Source: SXTU01 sp964496695 (lineage in GTDB: Bacteria > Verrucomicrobiota > Verrucomicrobiia > Limisphaerales > SXTU01). From it: DNA of 64,000 bases. Positions 50,785 through 59,244 of the stretch are shown here, one piece after another (the stretch's first letter is position 1; each line of letters opens with the position of its first letter). Below the pieces are notes generated by a model that did no database searches, was not told the DNA's origin, and saw only the letters and a list, made by a program, of their open reading frames with translations. The translations under genes were made by a program, and so were the position numbers. The stretch spans positions 124,001-188,000 of the forward strand of contig CAZCBE010000001.1 of NCBI GenBank assembly GCA_964496695.1, read 5' to 3'.

Positions 50785-51380
50785 GCCGGGCACAGGCGCA
50801 CGCGCAAGTCCCCGGAGCGCGGGCGTCCTCGCCCGCTTTGCCCGTGCTGCCGCCGAACGGGTGCGCACTGCTCCGGCTGCATGCGCCTCCAAATCGGCCC
50901 GGAGTGCCGAACTCCGATCCAGCAGTCGCGAATTCGGTGGGTAGGCCAGGCCACCGGCACCGGGCGTGGACGGCAATGCAGGGCTGAAAGCCCGCCCGGT
51001 GACAGCCCGGGGTGAAGCCCCGGGTTGCCTGCCCGCCAAGGCCCGCCCGCCCTGAAAGGGCGGGACTTTCCCTCGTCGTGCCGTGTTCCGCCCCTTCAGG
51101 GCGGTGACGAAACGGAACCGCAAACCCGGGCCTCCGCCTCGCGGTGCTCGACTCCAGCCCGGGCTGTCATCGGACGGGCTTTCAGCCCTGGAGCCGACGG
51201 CATTTCATGCGCTGCGGCATGCCTCCCTTTGGGAGGCAACTCGGGAGTCTCCAAAAGGCGTTCGGGTTAAACTGATTTGCGCTGCGACGGCATGCATCGA
51301 TCTGCGCAAGCAGCGCGGCATTCACACTGCCGTTTCTTCCCCTTTCGCATGTTTCGCGTATTTCGCGGGCTCCGCCCGCC
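50785..51380. repeat. Intergenic region with GCCCTGAAAGGGC palindrome, copy 4
   Basis: 596 bp between convergent genes. 50979-51190 is the palindrome (CAGGGCTGAAAGCCCGCCC to ATCGGACGGGCTTTCAGCC), with an inner CGCCCTGAAAGGGCGGG. The right part 51191-51380 shows no gene; TTTCGCATGTTTCGCGTATT at about 51345 resembles another simple repeat also seen near 23221. No terminator was certain. Confidence 0.75.
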
Positions 51381-52688
51381 TCACAACGTATCCACAATCA
51401 ACGGCTCGGCCGGCAAGGGAAACGGTGAGCAAACAAACGCGCTCCGAAGCTGCGCGCTGGCCGCCTCCGCCTGCGCCTGCGTCATCGCGTGGATTCGCCC
51501 CAGCACCGCCCCCGGGCGCACCTCCTCCCCAGGCTTGGCCAGCCGGTCCACCCCCACATCCGGCTGGATCACCGAGGCCTTGGACATGCGACCGCCGCCC
51601 AAATCCCGCACAATCTCGCCCACGATGCGTGCCTCGCAATGCCGCAAGTAACCCCCTTCGGTTGCGAGGCATTCCACCACGATCGGCGCGGTGTGGTCCT
51701 GCTGCAGCTTGGTGCGAAAGGCATCGAGATCCGCGCCCTGGGCCACGATCAGCTCGTCCCACTTGCGCCGGGGCGCGCCGGACTTGAGGCAGTCGAGGGC
51801 AGTCTGCCGCGCCTCCGCCAGGCCGGGCGATTTGTCCGTCTGCACCAGCAACGAGGCGGCGCACTCGATGACCAGCGTTTGCAGATCCTCGGGCCCCTGG
51901 CCTTCGAGACAATGAACCGCCTCCTTCACCTCCAGCCAGTTGCCCGCCGCCCGGCCGTGCGGGACGCTCATGTCCACGATCAATGCCCGCGTCATCACCC
52001 CGCACTCGATGGCCAGCCCGACGATGGACCACGCGAGATCCCGCGCTTCGTCCCGCGTGGGCATGAAGGCCGCCGGGCCAAACTTCACGTCCATGATGAG
52101 CGCGTCGAGGCCCTCGGCGAGCTTCTTGGAGAGGATGCTCGCGGTGATGAGCGGGATGCTGGGCACCGTGGCCGTCACGTCGCGCAGCGCGTAGAGCAGC
52201 TTATCAGCGGGAATCATGTTCGCCGTCTGGCCGCCCATCGCGACGCCGATCTTCTGCGTCTGCTCGACCAGCCGCTCCGGCCCAAGCTGCGTGGTGAGCC
52301 CGGGCACGGACTCCAGCTTGTCCAGCGTGCCGCCCGTAATGCCCAGCCCGCGCCCGGAAATCATCGGCACGCGGAAGCCAAGGCACGCCAGCAACGGCGC
52401 GAGCGGCAGCGAGACCTTGTCCCCGACCCCGCCAGTGGAATGCTTGTCCACCACCGGACGCGGGTCGTGCTTCGGAAACTTCAGCACCTCGCCCGAGTCC
52501 CGCATCGCCAGCGTGAGCGCGCGCGTCTCCCCGCCGTCCAGCCCCCGGAAGAACACCGCCATGAGAAACGCCGACATCTGATAGTCGGGGATCTGGCCGG
52601 CGACATAGGCGGCGACGATCTCCTGCAACTGCCCCGGCGTGAGCACGCGCCCGTCGCGCTTGGCCTCGATGAGCGGGAGAAAGTTCAT
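51381..52688 (-). CDS. deoA: Thymidine/pyrimidine-nucleoside phosphorylase
   Basis: 435 residues. Cleaves thymidine (or uridine) to base and deoxyribose-1-phosphate. Motifs: DYQMSAFLMAVFFRGLDGGE, VVDKHSTGGVGDKVSLPLAP (phosphate-binding signature), ISGRGLGITGGTLDKLESVP and LDALIMDVKFGPAAFM. C-terminal alpha/beta domain (SVIQPDVGVDRLAKPGEEVR) ends the protein. ATG 52688 (MNFLPLIEAKRDGRVL) is the natural start; the longer open frame upstream is repeat sequence. The DeoA and Pdp types were not separated. Confidence 0.9.
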   Translation of the reverse strand: MNFLPLIEAKRDGRVLTPGQLQEIVAAYVAGQIPDYQMSAFLMAVFFRGLDGGETRALTLAMRDSGEVLKFPKHDPRPVVDKHSTGGVGDKVSLPLAPLLACLGFRVPMISGRGLGITGGTLDKLESVPGLTTQLGPERLVEQTQKIGVAMGGQTANMIPADKLLYALRDVTATVPSIPLITASILSKKLAEGLDALIMDVKFGPAAFMPTRDEARDLAWSIVGLAIECGVMTRALIVDMSVPHGRAAGNWLEVKEAVHCLEGQGPEDLQTLVIECAASLLVQTDKSPGLAEARQTALDCLKSGAPRRKWDELIVAQGADLDAFRTKLQQDHTAPIVVECLATEGGYLRHCEARIVGEIVRDLGGGRMSKASVIQPDVGVDRLAKPGEEVRPGAVLGRIHAMTQAQAEAASAQLRSAFVCSPFPLPAEPLIVDTL

Positions 52689-53192
52689 GGGCCGGTCGGG
52701 TGCGGCCAGGCGCAGTCGGCGTTGGTGCTCACGGAAGCGCCAGAGGCATAACGCAGGGCGGCGGTCCGTCGCAAGGCAATTGAACCGGCGCGTTCGAAGT
52801 CCCGGTGCATTTGGACACTGCCCCCGTTTCACGCCGCCGGGCAAGCGAGGACGCTTGCGGCACGGCCGGCCGAAGGCCGGCGCTACGTAGCGCCCGCGTC
52901 CCGCGGGCCGTGCCGCCGGCGTCCTCGCCGGCCCCCCGTTGCGCGTGCTCCCCGCCAGACCCATCTCCTTCCCTCCGCCACGCTCCCTTCCCTCCCATGA
53001 TTCTGTGAACTGCCCCGCCCCATCTGTGGTCGCCTTGAATCTGCGGGAAATTCTCTGCCCCGCCTGTCCCGCACTTATTCTTTCCGGCCTCCTTCCGGTT
53101 CATGGGGAAAGTGAAATCAAAAAGTGGGCCCGCTGGCCTTCGGCTCCCTCTCCCTTTGCGGACCAAGGCTCCCGGGCAGTTCATCTGCCCCT
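52689..53192. repeat. Intergenic region with GCCGGCC palindrome copy 2 and a CATGATTCTGTGAAC repeat
   Basis: 504 bp without a credible gene. 52845-52942 is the inverse copy of the 18981-19084 element (AAGCGAGGACGCTTGCGGCA to CGTGCCGCCGGCGTCCTCGC). 52996-53050 contains CATGATTCTGTGAACTGCCC and CATCTGTGGTCGCCTTGAAT, repeated in direct orientation at 54901-54960 on the other side of the barrel gene. Confidence 0.8.
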
Positions 53193-54446
53193 TCAGTTCC
53201 CAAACAATCCCCGGAACATCCGTTGCAGGCCCCGCGACTTCTCCGGTCCCACGTCCGGCTCCATGGCCTTGCGCCGCGTGCGCCGGGCTTCGAGGTCATA
53301 CTGCGCGATCAGGCCGACCGTGTGCGCGCCCCGCCCCGCCGTGCGGATCGCATCCACGCCATAGGCGTAACCGAAGGAAATCTCCCAGACCTTGCTCGGC
53401 GCGGTGTAGCCCAGGCCGCCACCCACGCCCGTATGCCAGTCTCCCGGCTGCGACATCCCGCCCACGTAGTCCACTACCGCCGTGGCCGCGTAGCCGGTCA
53501 GATGCCAGCGCTTGTGCGTGTCCAGCGGCACCGTGTATTGCCCGCCCAGCAGCGCGAACTGGCGCGCGGTGATCTCCTGAAAGTAGTAGCCCGGCAGGCT
53601 CAGCGGAAACTCCGCCGACATCGGCAGCGCCGCCCCCAGCTTGTAGCCGCCGAGCCGGTCTGCGTTGAAGCTCGTGCCGGAGGTGAAGCTCACGGAAAAG
53701 TAATCCCCGCGCTCCGGCACCTGGTAGGCGAAGAGCGCCCGTGCCCAGAACAGATGCGACTGCGCCTCGGCCTTGCGGTCGCCCGCCAGCCCGTAGCCCC
53801 CGCTGTTGACCCGGATGTCGCTCTCGTGCCACGCCGACAGTTCCATCGCCACGCTCGGAGTGAGCAGCGGCTCGCGCCCACCGAAGCGCAGGCCCGTGCG
53901 CAGGCGGAGTGAACCGGTGTCCGCCGGCAGGATGAAGGCCGGGCTGGTGCGGCTGTCGGGGGCGTATTCCGTGTAGTGGAACCCCGCCCGCACGATCCCG
54001 CTCAGCGGTATCTGCGCCCCGGGATTGAAGAGATGGTAAAGGCTGGCGGAAACTTCACCCCCGTGCCCGGTGAACGATTCCTCCTTGATCAAACGTCCGC
54101 CCCGCACTTCGGAATGGCTGTCCGCAAACCCGCCCCCCGCCACGCCAAACGCCAGATCCGTCTGCGCTCCGAGCGCCCCGCGGAACGCCAGTTCGCCGTC
54201 CAAATAAACGGGCGCGATGGCCAGCCGCAGCGTCTGCCCCTCGCGCGGCCAGTCGGGCTGGTTCAAGTAGTAGAAGGCGTAGCCCGCCACCGGACCGAGC
54301 CCTTGGAACGACTGGTTGTAGCCGAGTTGGAAAAGCTGACGCTTCTCGGGGTCCACCTGTGCCACGGCGGCTCCGGGCAGCAGCGCGCCCAAACAAACTA
54401 TCAACCACGAGCAACAACGCCTTGGGTTCGGCACAAGGCCTAGCAT
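53193..54446 (-). CDS. Predicted outer-membrane beta-barrel protein
   Basis: 417 residues from ATG 54446. A signal peptide (SWLIVCLGALLPGAAVAQ) precedes strand-rich sequence with many Gly and aromatic residues, for example YAFYYLNQPDWPREGQTLRL, GGEVSASLYHLFNP and IRAGFHYTEY-like strands (IVRAGFHYTEYAPDSRTSPA). The C-terminal part contains YTVPLDTHKRWHLTGYAATA and AHTVGLIAQYDLEARRTRRK, and ends with a basic tail MFRGLFGN. No catalytic motif. The larger frame upstream of 54446 is repeat sequence. Direct repeats (CATGATTCTGTGAAC) flank the gene. Confidence 0.7.
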   Translation of the reverse strand: MLGLVPNPRRCCSWLIVCLGALLPGAAVAQVDPEKRQLFQLGYNQSFQGLGPVAGYAFYYLNQPDWPREGQTLRLAIAPVYLDGELAFRGALGAQTDLAFGVAGGGFADSHSEVRGGRLIKEESFTGHGGEVSASLYHLFNPGAQIPLSGIVRAGFHYTEYAPDSRTSPAFILPADTGSLRLRTGLRFGGREPLLTPSVAMELSAWHESDIRVNSGGYGLAGDRKAEAQSHLFWARALFAYQVPERGDYFSVSFTSGTSFNADRLGGYKLGAALPMSAEFPLSLPGYYFQEITARQFALLGGQYTVPLDTHKRWHLTGYAATAVVDYVGGMSQPGDWHTGVGGGLGYTAPSKVWEISFGYAYGVDAIRTAGRGAHTVGLIAQYDLEARRTRRKAMEPDVGPEKSRGLQRMFRGLFGN

Positions 54447-55146
54447 AAGCGCGCCGGACCATGGCTTCAAGGAGAAGGTGACTGCGCCCGGACACAAGGG
54501 CGCATCTTGACACTGCCCCGGAGCGCGGCTGTGTCCCGCTCGGCGCGGGATCAGCCGCAGCAACGTGGGAGGGTCGAACGGGGTCGGAATACCGGGGCGC
54601 CTCCGGCTGGACGCAGCCGCTGCGGCTGGTCTCCGCGACACAGCCGCGCTCCGGGGGATTTCCTTCCTCGGGGGCAGTGTCCAGATGCTCCCCGGATACA
54701 AACCGATGCAGTTTGCCCCACACGCCACGACGCACTTCTGTCTCCCTCGCCCTGCGAGGCACGAGTGGGGAGAGGGAGCCCCGAGCACGCCAATGGTTCG
54801 GCCATGCCGTATCCATTCGCGCCCTGCTCACGGACCATGAACCGGAAATGTGCAAAGTCCTCGAACGTCAGCCGGCGCAGGGGGAAAATCATTCCTCCCC
54901 CATGATTCTGTGAACCTCCCCACCGCTCCCCATCTGTGGTCGCCTTGAATCTGGGGAATCCCCGCCCGCCCCGCGTAGCCTCGCGCTTCCTGTCCTCATT
55001 TTTCTGACCCCATCTTTCTGCATGGAAAGGGCCGGGGTGAGGGGAGCCTCAACAGTGCCGGCTGCACCAGACCGCCAAAGCAGTAGCATCCTGAGGCTCG
55101 ACGCTCCCCCCGCACCGACGTAGCTTGTTCGCGTCGGCGACTCCCC
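54447..55146. repeat. 700-bp intergenic repeat region
   Basis: 54510-54660 is copy 2 of the GGAGCGCGGC palindrome (GGAGCGCGGCTGTGTCCCGC to GCGACACAGCCGCGCTCCGG). 54740-54790 is a CCTCGCCCTGCGAGG-type fragment. 54901-54960 repeats the block CATGATTCTGTGAAC... CATCTGTGGTCGCCTTGAAT. The promoters of the divergent barrel and U32 genes must lie here, but were not identified. No gene is supported. Confidence 0.75.
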
Positions 55147-57912
55147 ATGTCCACCGCACTTGAGCCAGTGATCGCTTCCGCCACGCCCGTCCCCCCGGGC
55201 GCGGCCTCCGCCTTGCCCGAACTCCTTGCCCCGGCGGGCGACTGGGAATGCGCCAAGGCCGCCGTCGAGAACGGCGCGGACGCCATCTACTTCGGCCTCG
55301 ACCGCTTCAACGCCCGGATGCGCGCGAAGAACTTCACCGAGGCTGATCTCCCGGCGCTCATGGAGTTCCTCCACCGGCGCGGCGTGAAGGGCTACGTGAC
55401 TTTCAACACCCTCGTCTTCACCGACGAACTCGCCGATGCCGCCGACTACCTGCGCAGCATCATCGCCGCCGGGGTGGACGCCGCCATCGTGCAGGACGTG
55501 GGCATCGCGCGCCTCATCCGCCGCCTCTCGCCGGACTTCCCCATCCACGCCAGCACGCAGATGACCATCACCAGCGCCGCCGGCGTGGCCTTCGCCCGCG
55601 AGCTGGGCTGCAACCTCGTCGTCCTCGCGCGCGAATGCTCGATCAAGGAGATCGAGGCGATTCAGGCGGCGCAAGCCGCCTCACTCTCAACTCTCAACTC
55701 CCTCAACTCTCAACTTCCCTTGGAAGTTTTCGTCCACGGCGCCCTCTGCGTGGCCTACTCCGGCCAGTGCCTCACCAGCGAGGCCCTCGGCGGACGCAGC
55801 GCGAATCGCGGCGAGTGCGCGCAAGCCTGCCGGATGCCCTACGAACTCATCTCCGACGGCCGCAAGGTCGAGCTGGGCGGGCGCAACTACCTGCTCTCCC
55901 CCCAGGATCTCGCCGGCCTCGACGTCCTGCCCGAACTCGCCCGTGCCGGCGTCTCCTCGCTGAAGATTGAGGGCCGCCTCAAGTCCCCCGAATACGTCGC
56001 CAGCATCACCCGCATCTACCGCCAGGCCTTGGACAAGCTGCGGAGTGATGGAGTGATGGAGTCAAGGAGCGCTGACCAAAACTCCACTACTCCATCACTC
56101 CACCACTCCATCACTCCCCCGGATTCCCGTTACGAACTCGAAATGGCCTTCTCGCGCGGCCTCTTCACCGGCTGGTTCGATGGCGTGGACAACCAAAAGC
56201 TCGTCCACGCCCGCTTCGGCAAGAAGCGCGGCGCGTTCGTCGGCGAAGTCACGCGTGTGTCCGGCGACCGCGTCCACGTCCGCCTCGGTGGCACGCTCAA
56301 GGCCGGCGACGGCATCGTCTTCGACCCCGGCCACGGCGGCGACGACGAGGAAGGCGGCCGGGTGTTTGCACTTCGGCCATCGGCGATTGGGGATCGGCCG
56401 TCGGAAGTGGTGCTCACGTTCATGCCCCAGGCCGTGAATTTCACCCGCGTCCATACCGGCGACAAACTGTGGAAGACCAGTGATGCGGAATTGGAGAAGC
56501 GTGTCCGTGCCACGTTTGCGGGCGACGCCCCGCGCTACCAGCGCCCGGTAAGCTTCGAGATCCACGGCCACGCCGGTGCGCCGCTCACGCTGATCGCCCG
56601 CGACGAACTCGGCCACGTCGCCCAGGCGCAATCCACCGCCCCGCTCGCCACCGCCGAGAAGCAGCCGCTCACCACCGAGCGCCTGACCGAGCAGTTCGGC
56701 CGCCTCGGTGGCACGCCCTTCAAGCTCGGCGAACTGCGCAACCACCTCGAAGGCGCGGTCATCGCCCCCGTCAGCGAACTCAACCGCCTCCGCCGCGAAG
56801 CCACCGCCGAACTCGACCGCCAGCGCGCGCTGCCGAAACGCTGGAAGATTTCCGAATCACCCGACGCCTCCCCTCCCTCTCCCCCATCGGGGGAGAGGGC
56901 CGGGGTGAGGGGGCTGGACGTCCGAGGTGTTGAGGCGTCACTTGCGCAAGCCGCTCGCCCCCTCACCCCTACCCTCTCCACCGACGGGGGAGAGGGAGAA
57001 AGCCAGCACGCCGATACCGTGGCCCGCGACTCCGAACTCCTTGTCCTCGTCCGCACCCACGCCCAGCTCGAAGCCGCCCTCCACTGCGGCATCAGCACCC
57101 TCTACTGCGAATTCGAAGACCCCAAGCGCTACCGCGAGGCGGTGACGACTTTCCACACCGCGCGAGGCTGCCAACCGGCAATCGGCAATCGGCAATCGGC
57201 AATCTTCGTCGCTCCTCCCCGCATCACCAAATCCGGCGAGGAATGGATCCTCAAGCAGGTCCGCTCCTGCAACGCCGACGGCTACCTCGTCCGCAATTAC
57301 GACCACCTGAACTTCTTCGCCGACTGCCGCCGCGTCGGCGACTTCTCGCTCAACGTCGCGAACCCGCTGACCGCCGAGCACTTCATGACCCGCTTCGGCC
57401 TGGAGCGGCTCACGGCCAGCTACGACCTGAACATTACGCAGCTTGAGTCGCTGCTGCGCGCCGCGCCGCCCGCCTGGTTCGAGGTCACGATCCATCAGCA
57501 CATGCCCATGTTCCACATGGAGCACTGCGTCTTCTGCGCTTTCCTCTCGAAGGGCAAGGACTACCACGACTGCGGCCGCCCGTGCGACCACCACGACGTG
57601 CGCGTGCGCGACCGCGTGGGCCAGGAGCACCCGCTCAAGGCCGACGCCGGCTGCCGCAACACCGTCTTCAACGCCCGTGCCCAGACCGGTGCGGAGTTTG
57701 TCGGCCGCCTGCAGGCGCTGGGCGTGCGCCGTTTCCGCATCGAGTTCGTGAACGAGTCGCCCGAGGAGGTCGCCACCACCATCGCCCGCTACCGTGCCCT
57801 GCTGCGCGGCGAACTCACCGGCGAGCAGCTCTGGCGCGAACTAAAACTGCACCACCAGCTCGGCGTCACGCGCGGCCAGATGGAAGGGCAAACCAAGCTC
57901 GCCCGCGGATAA
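55147..57912 (+). CDS. U32 family peptidase with DUF3656, carrying multiple repeat-encoded inserts
   Basis: 921 residues, longer than usual relatives (about 830 or less). U32 proteins (YhbU, RlhA) act as collagenase-like peptidases or 23S rRNA hydroxylation factors. Motifs: LPELLAPAGDWECAKAAVEN, ADAIYFGLDRFNARMRAKNF, FVHGALCVAYSGQCLTSEAL and GECAQACRMPYEL (Cys cluster for Fe-S), KIEGRLKSPEYVASITRIYR. DUF3656 follows; the C-terminal part has HQHMPMFHMEHCVFCAFLSK, DCGRPCDHHDVRVRD with more Cys. In-frame repeats encode about residues 179-190, 299-323, 575-618 and 675-687. All essential motifs remain. Confidence 0.92.
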   Translation: MSTALEPVIASATPVPPGAASALPELLAPAGDWECAKAAVENGADAIYFGLDRFNARMRAKNFTEADLPALMEFLHRRGVKGYVTFNTLVFTDELADAADYLRSIIAAGVDAAIVQDVGIARLIRRLSPDFPIHASTQMTITSAAGVAFARELGCNLVVLARECSIKEIEAIQAAQAASLSTLNSLNSQLPLEVFVHGALCVAYSGQCLTSEALGGRSANRGECAQACRMPYELISDGRKVELGGRNYLLSPQDLAGLDVLPELARAGVSSLKIEGRLKSPEYVASITRIYRQALDKLRSDGVMESRSADQNSTTPSLHHSITPPDSRYELEMAFSRGLFTGWFDGVDNQKLVHARFGKKRGAFVGEVTRVSGDRVHVRLGGTLKAGDGIVFDPGHGGDDEEGGRVFALRPSAIGDRPSEVVLTFMPQAVNFTRVHTGDKLWKTSDAELEKRVRATFAGDAPRYQRPVSFEIHGHAGAPLTLIARDELGHVAQAQSTAPLATAEKQPLTTERLTEQFGRLGGTPFKLGELRNHLEGAVIAPVSELNRLRREATAELDRQRALPKRWKISESPDASPPSPPSGERAGVRGLDVRGVEASLAQAARPLTPTLSTDGGEGESQHADTVARDSELLVLVRTHAQLEAALHCGISTLYCEFEDPKRYREAVTTFHTARGCQPAIGNRQSAIFVAPPRITKSGEEWILKQVRSCNADGYLVRNYDHLNFFADCRRVGDFSLNVANPLTAEHFMTRFGLERLTASYDLNITQLESLLRAAPPAWFEVTIHQHMPMFHMEHCVFCAFLSKGKDYHDCGRPCDHHDVRVRDRVGQEHPLKADAGCRNTVFNARAQTGAEFVGRLQALGVRRFRIEFVNESPEEVATTIARYRALLRGELTGEQLWRELKLHHQLGVTRGQMEGQTKLARG
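55681..55716. repeat. In-frame CTCAACT word run in U32 gene
   Basis: Words TCTCAACTCTCAACTCCC are read as LSTLNSLNSQLP between SIKEIEAIQAA and the conserved LEVFVHGALC. The same word forms the arms around the four-helix-bundle gene at 60151-60595. Confidence 0.75.
56042..56117. repeat. In-frame GGAGTGAT/ATCACTCC word hairpin in U32 gene
   Basis: Left GGAGTGATGGAGTGATGGAG and right ACTCCATCACTCCACCACTC, ATCACTCC enclose about 24 nt. Translated as RSDGVMESRSADQNSTTPSL, HHSITPP, inside a loop after the conserved YRQALDKL. It is a complete two-arm word hairpin within a coding region. Confidence 0.85.
56870..57001. repeat. In-frame CCTCTCCC palindrome in U32 gene
   Basis: CCCTCTCCCCCATCGGGGGA with GCCGGGGTGAGGGGG on the left and CCCCTCACCCCTACCCTCTC with GACGGGGGAGAGGG on the right, about 130 bp in frame (PPSPPSGERAGVRGLDVRG and on). 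It joins the N-terminal and C-terminal regions of the protein. Confidence 0.85.
57171..57207. repeat. In-frame CGGCAAT word run in U32 gene
   Basis: Four tandem CGGCAAT words (57176-57203) are translated as PAIGNRQSAI, just before the FVAPPRITKSGEEW segment. No inverted arm. Confidence 0.8.
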
Positions 57913-57949
57913 CCGCAAGGGAACGCCGCCTTTGCACTGGACGGCGGCG

Positions 57950-57990
57950 AAGTCTCTCCCTCTCCCAGCGGGAGAGGGCTGGGGTGAGGG
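57950..57990. repeat. CCTCTCCC hairpin after the U32 gene
   Basis: TCTCCCTCTCCCAGCGGGAG then AGGGCTGGGGTGAGGGAGAG. It is in the 161-bp convergent gap between the U32 and livM stops and could act as a bidirectional terminator. Confidence 0.6.
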
Positions 57991-58073
57991 AGAGCGGCCA
58001 CCCAATCCTAGAAAGCTGCAAACCGCAGGGGACATTGCTCAAAAGCTGATTTGCGCCCTGTGGTGACTGCGGC

Positions 58074-59081
58074 TCAAATCTTCGGCTTGGTCGCGCTGCG
58101 GTTGGCCCAATTGAAGAGGCCTTGCGGGCGCGCGAGCATCAGCACGATGACCAGCAGCGAGTAGATGATCATCCGCGTGTCGGCGATCCACTTGAGGTTG
58201 TTGAACGGCGCGGAGAAGGGCAGGTCCACCCGCACGCCCGCGAGCATCCGCAGGCCCTCCGGCAGCAGCGTGAGCAGCACGGCGGCGATGATGACGCCCG
58301 TGGTGTTGCCCATCCCACCGAGGATGACCATCACCACGATCTCGATGGACCGCATGAAGTCGAAACCGGTCGGCGCGATGGTGAGGATCGAGTGCCCATA
58401 CAGCCCGCCCGCCACGCCGGCAAAGAACGCACCGACGACGAACGCGGTGATCTTGTAGCGCGTGGTGTTGATGCCCATGGCCTCGGCGGCGATCTCGTCG
58501 TCATGCACGGCGAGGAAGCCCCGGCCGTAGGTCGAGTTCACCAGACTGACCACGACATAGACCGTCAGCGCGGCGAAGGCATAGACCCAGAAGAGGTTCG
58601 TGTAGGCGGGAATGCCGTTGAGCCCCAGCGCGCCGCCGAGCGAATCCACGTTCCGGAAGATCACGCGGATAATCTCGCCGAAGCCAAGTGTGACGATGGC
58701 CAGGTAGTCACCTTTGAGTCGCAGCGAGGGCGCTCCGACCAGCACGCCGGCCAGCGCCGCCGCCAGCCCGCCGCCCACCAGCGCAATCGGGAAGAGCAGA
58801 TGGACGCCCGCGCCCTGCGTGAGACCGGGGGCGAACTTCGGCGCGGCGAACATCGTGATGGCTGCCGCCGCGTAAGCACCCACCGCCATGAACCCCGCGT
58901 GTCCAAGCGAGAACTGCCCGGTGTAGCCGTTGATCAGGTTCAGGCTGACCGCGAGGATGACGTTGATGCCGATGTTCGAGATGATCAGCGCGAAGTAGGG
59001 ATCGAGCCGCGACGAGCAGGCGGAGACCAGGCCGGCCACGACGATGGCGGAAAGCAGGACGATTTGGGAGCGGGGGATCAT
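58074..59081 (-). CDS. livM: Branched-chain amino acid ABC transporter permease LivM
   Basis: 335 residues with about ten transmembrane segments. Family hallmarks: NLINGYTGQFSLGHAGFMAV, LRLKGDYLAIVTLGFGEIIR, GRGFLAVHDDEIAAEAMGIN, and the end SIEIVVMVILGGMGNTTGVI. ATG 59081 (MIPRSQIVLL) was chosen; the longer open frame upstream encodes word-repeat peptide (LEFGACLGFGIWGLEF). Last gene of the livJ-livH-livM group. livG and livF ATPases are not present downstream because the next gene is convergent. Confidence 0.94.
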   Translation of the reverse strand: MIPRSQIVLLSAIVVAGLVSACSSRLDPYFALIISNIGINVILAVSLNLINGYTGQFSLGHAGFMAVGAYAAAAITMFAAPKFAPGLTQGAGVHLLFPIALVGGGLAAALAGVLVGAPSLRLKGDYLAIVTLGFGEIIRVIFRNVDSLGGALGLNGIPAYTNLFWVYAFAALTVYVVVSLVNSTYGRGFLAVHDDEIAAEAMGINTTRYKITAFVVGAFFAGVAGGLYGHSILTIAPTGFDFMRSIEIVVMVILGGMGNTTGVIIAAVLLTLLPEGLRMLAGVRVDLPFSAPFNNLKWIADTRMIIYSLLVIVLMLARPQGLFNWANRSATKPKI

Positions 59082-59091
59082 GCGCGCGGGA

Positions 59092-59244
59092 AATTCCAAA
59101 CCCCAAATTCCAAATCCCAAACAAGCTCCAAATTCCAAGTTCCAAAGGAGTTGCGATTCCACCGAAGCGCGCCGTTCAACCAAGCGCCATTGGAATTTGG
59201 CGCTTGGAGCTTCTTTGGAATTTGGCGCTTGGAGCTTGGAATTT
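59092..59244. repeat. Word-repeat hairpin, TTCCAAA/TTTGGAA family, copy 2
   Basis: Left AAATTCCAAACCCCAAATTC and repeats of CCAAATTCC; right TTGGAATTTGGCGCTTGGAG and GGAGCTTGGAATTTTC. The spacer is about 40 nt. It fills the livH-livM gap, ending at the base before the livH stop (59245-59247). Confidence 0.9.

Noticed and set aside
52689..52964. N-terminal extension of thymidine phosphorylase
   Set aside because: Encoded by repeat DNA; family alignment begins at MNFLPLIEAKRDGRVL.
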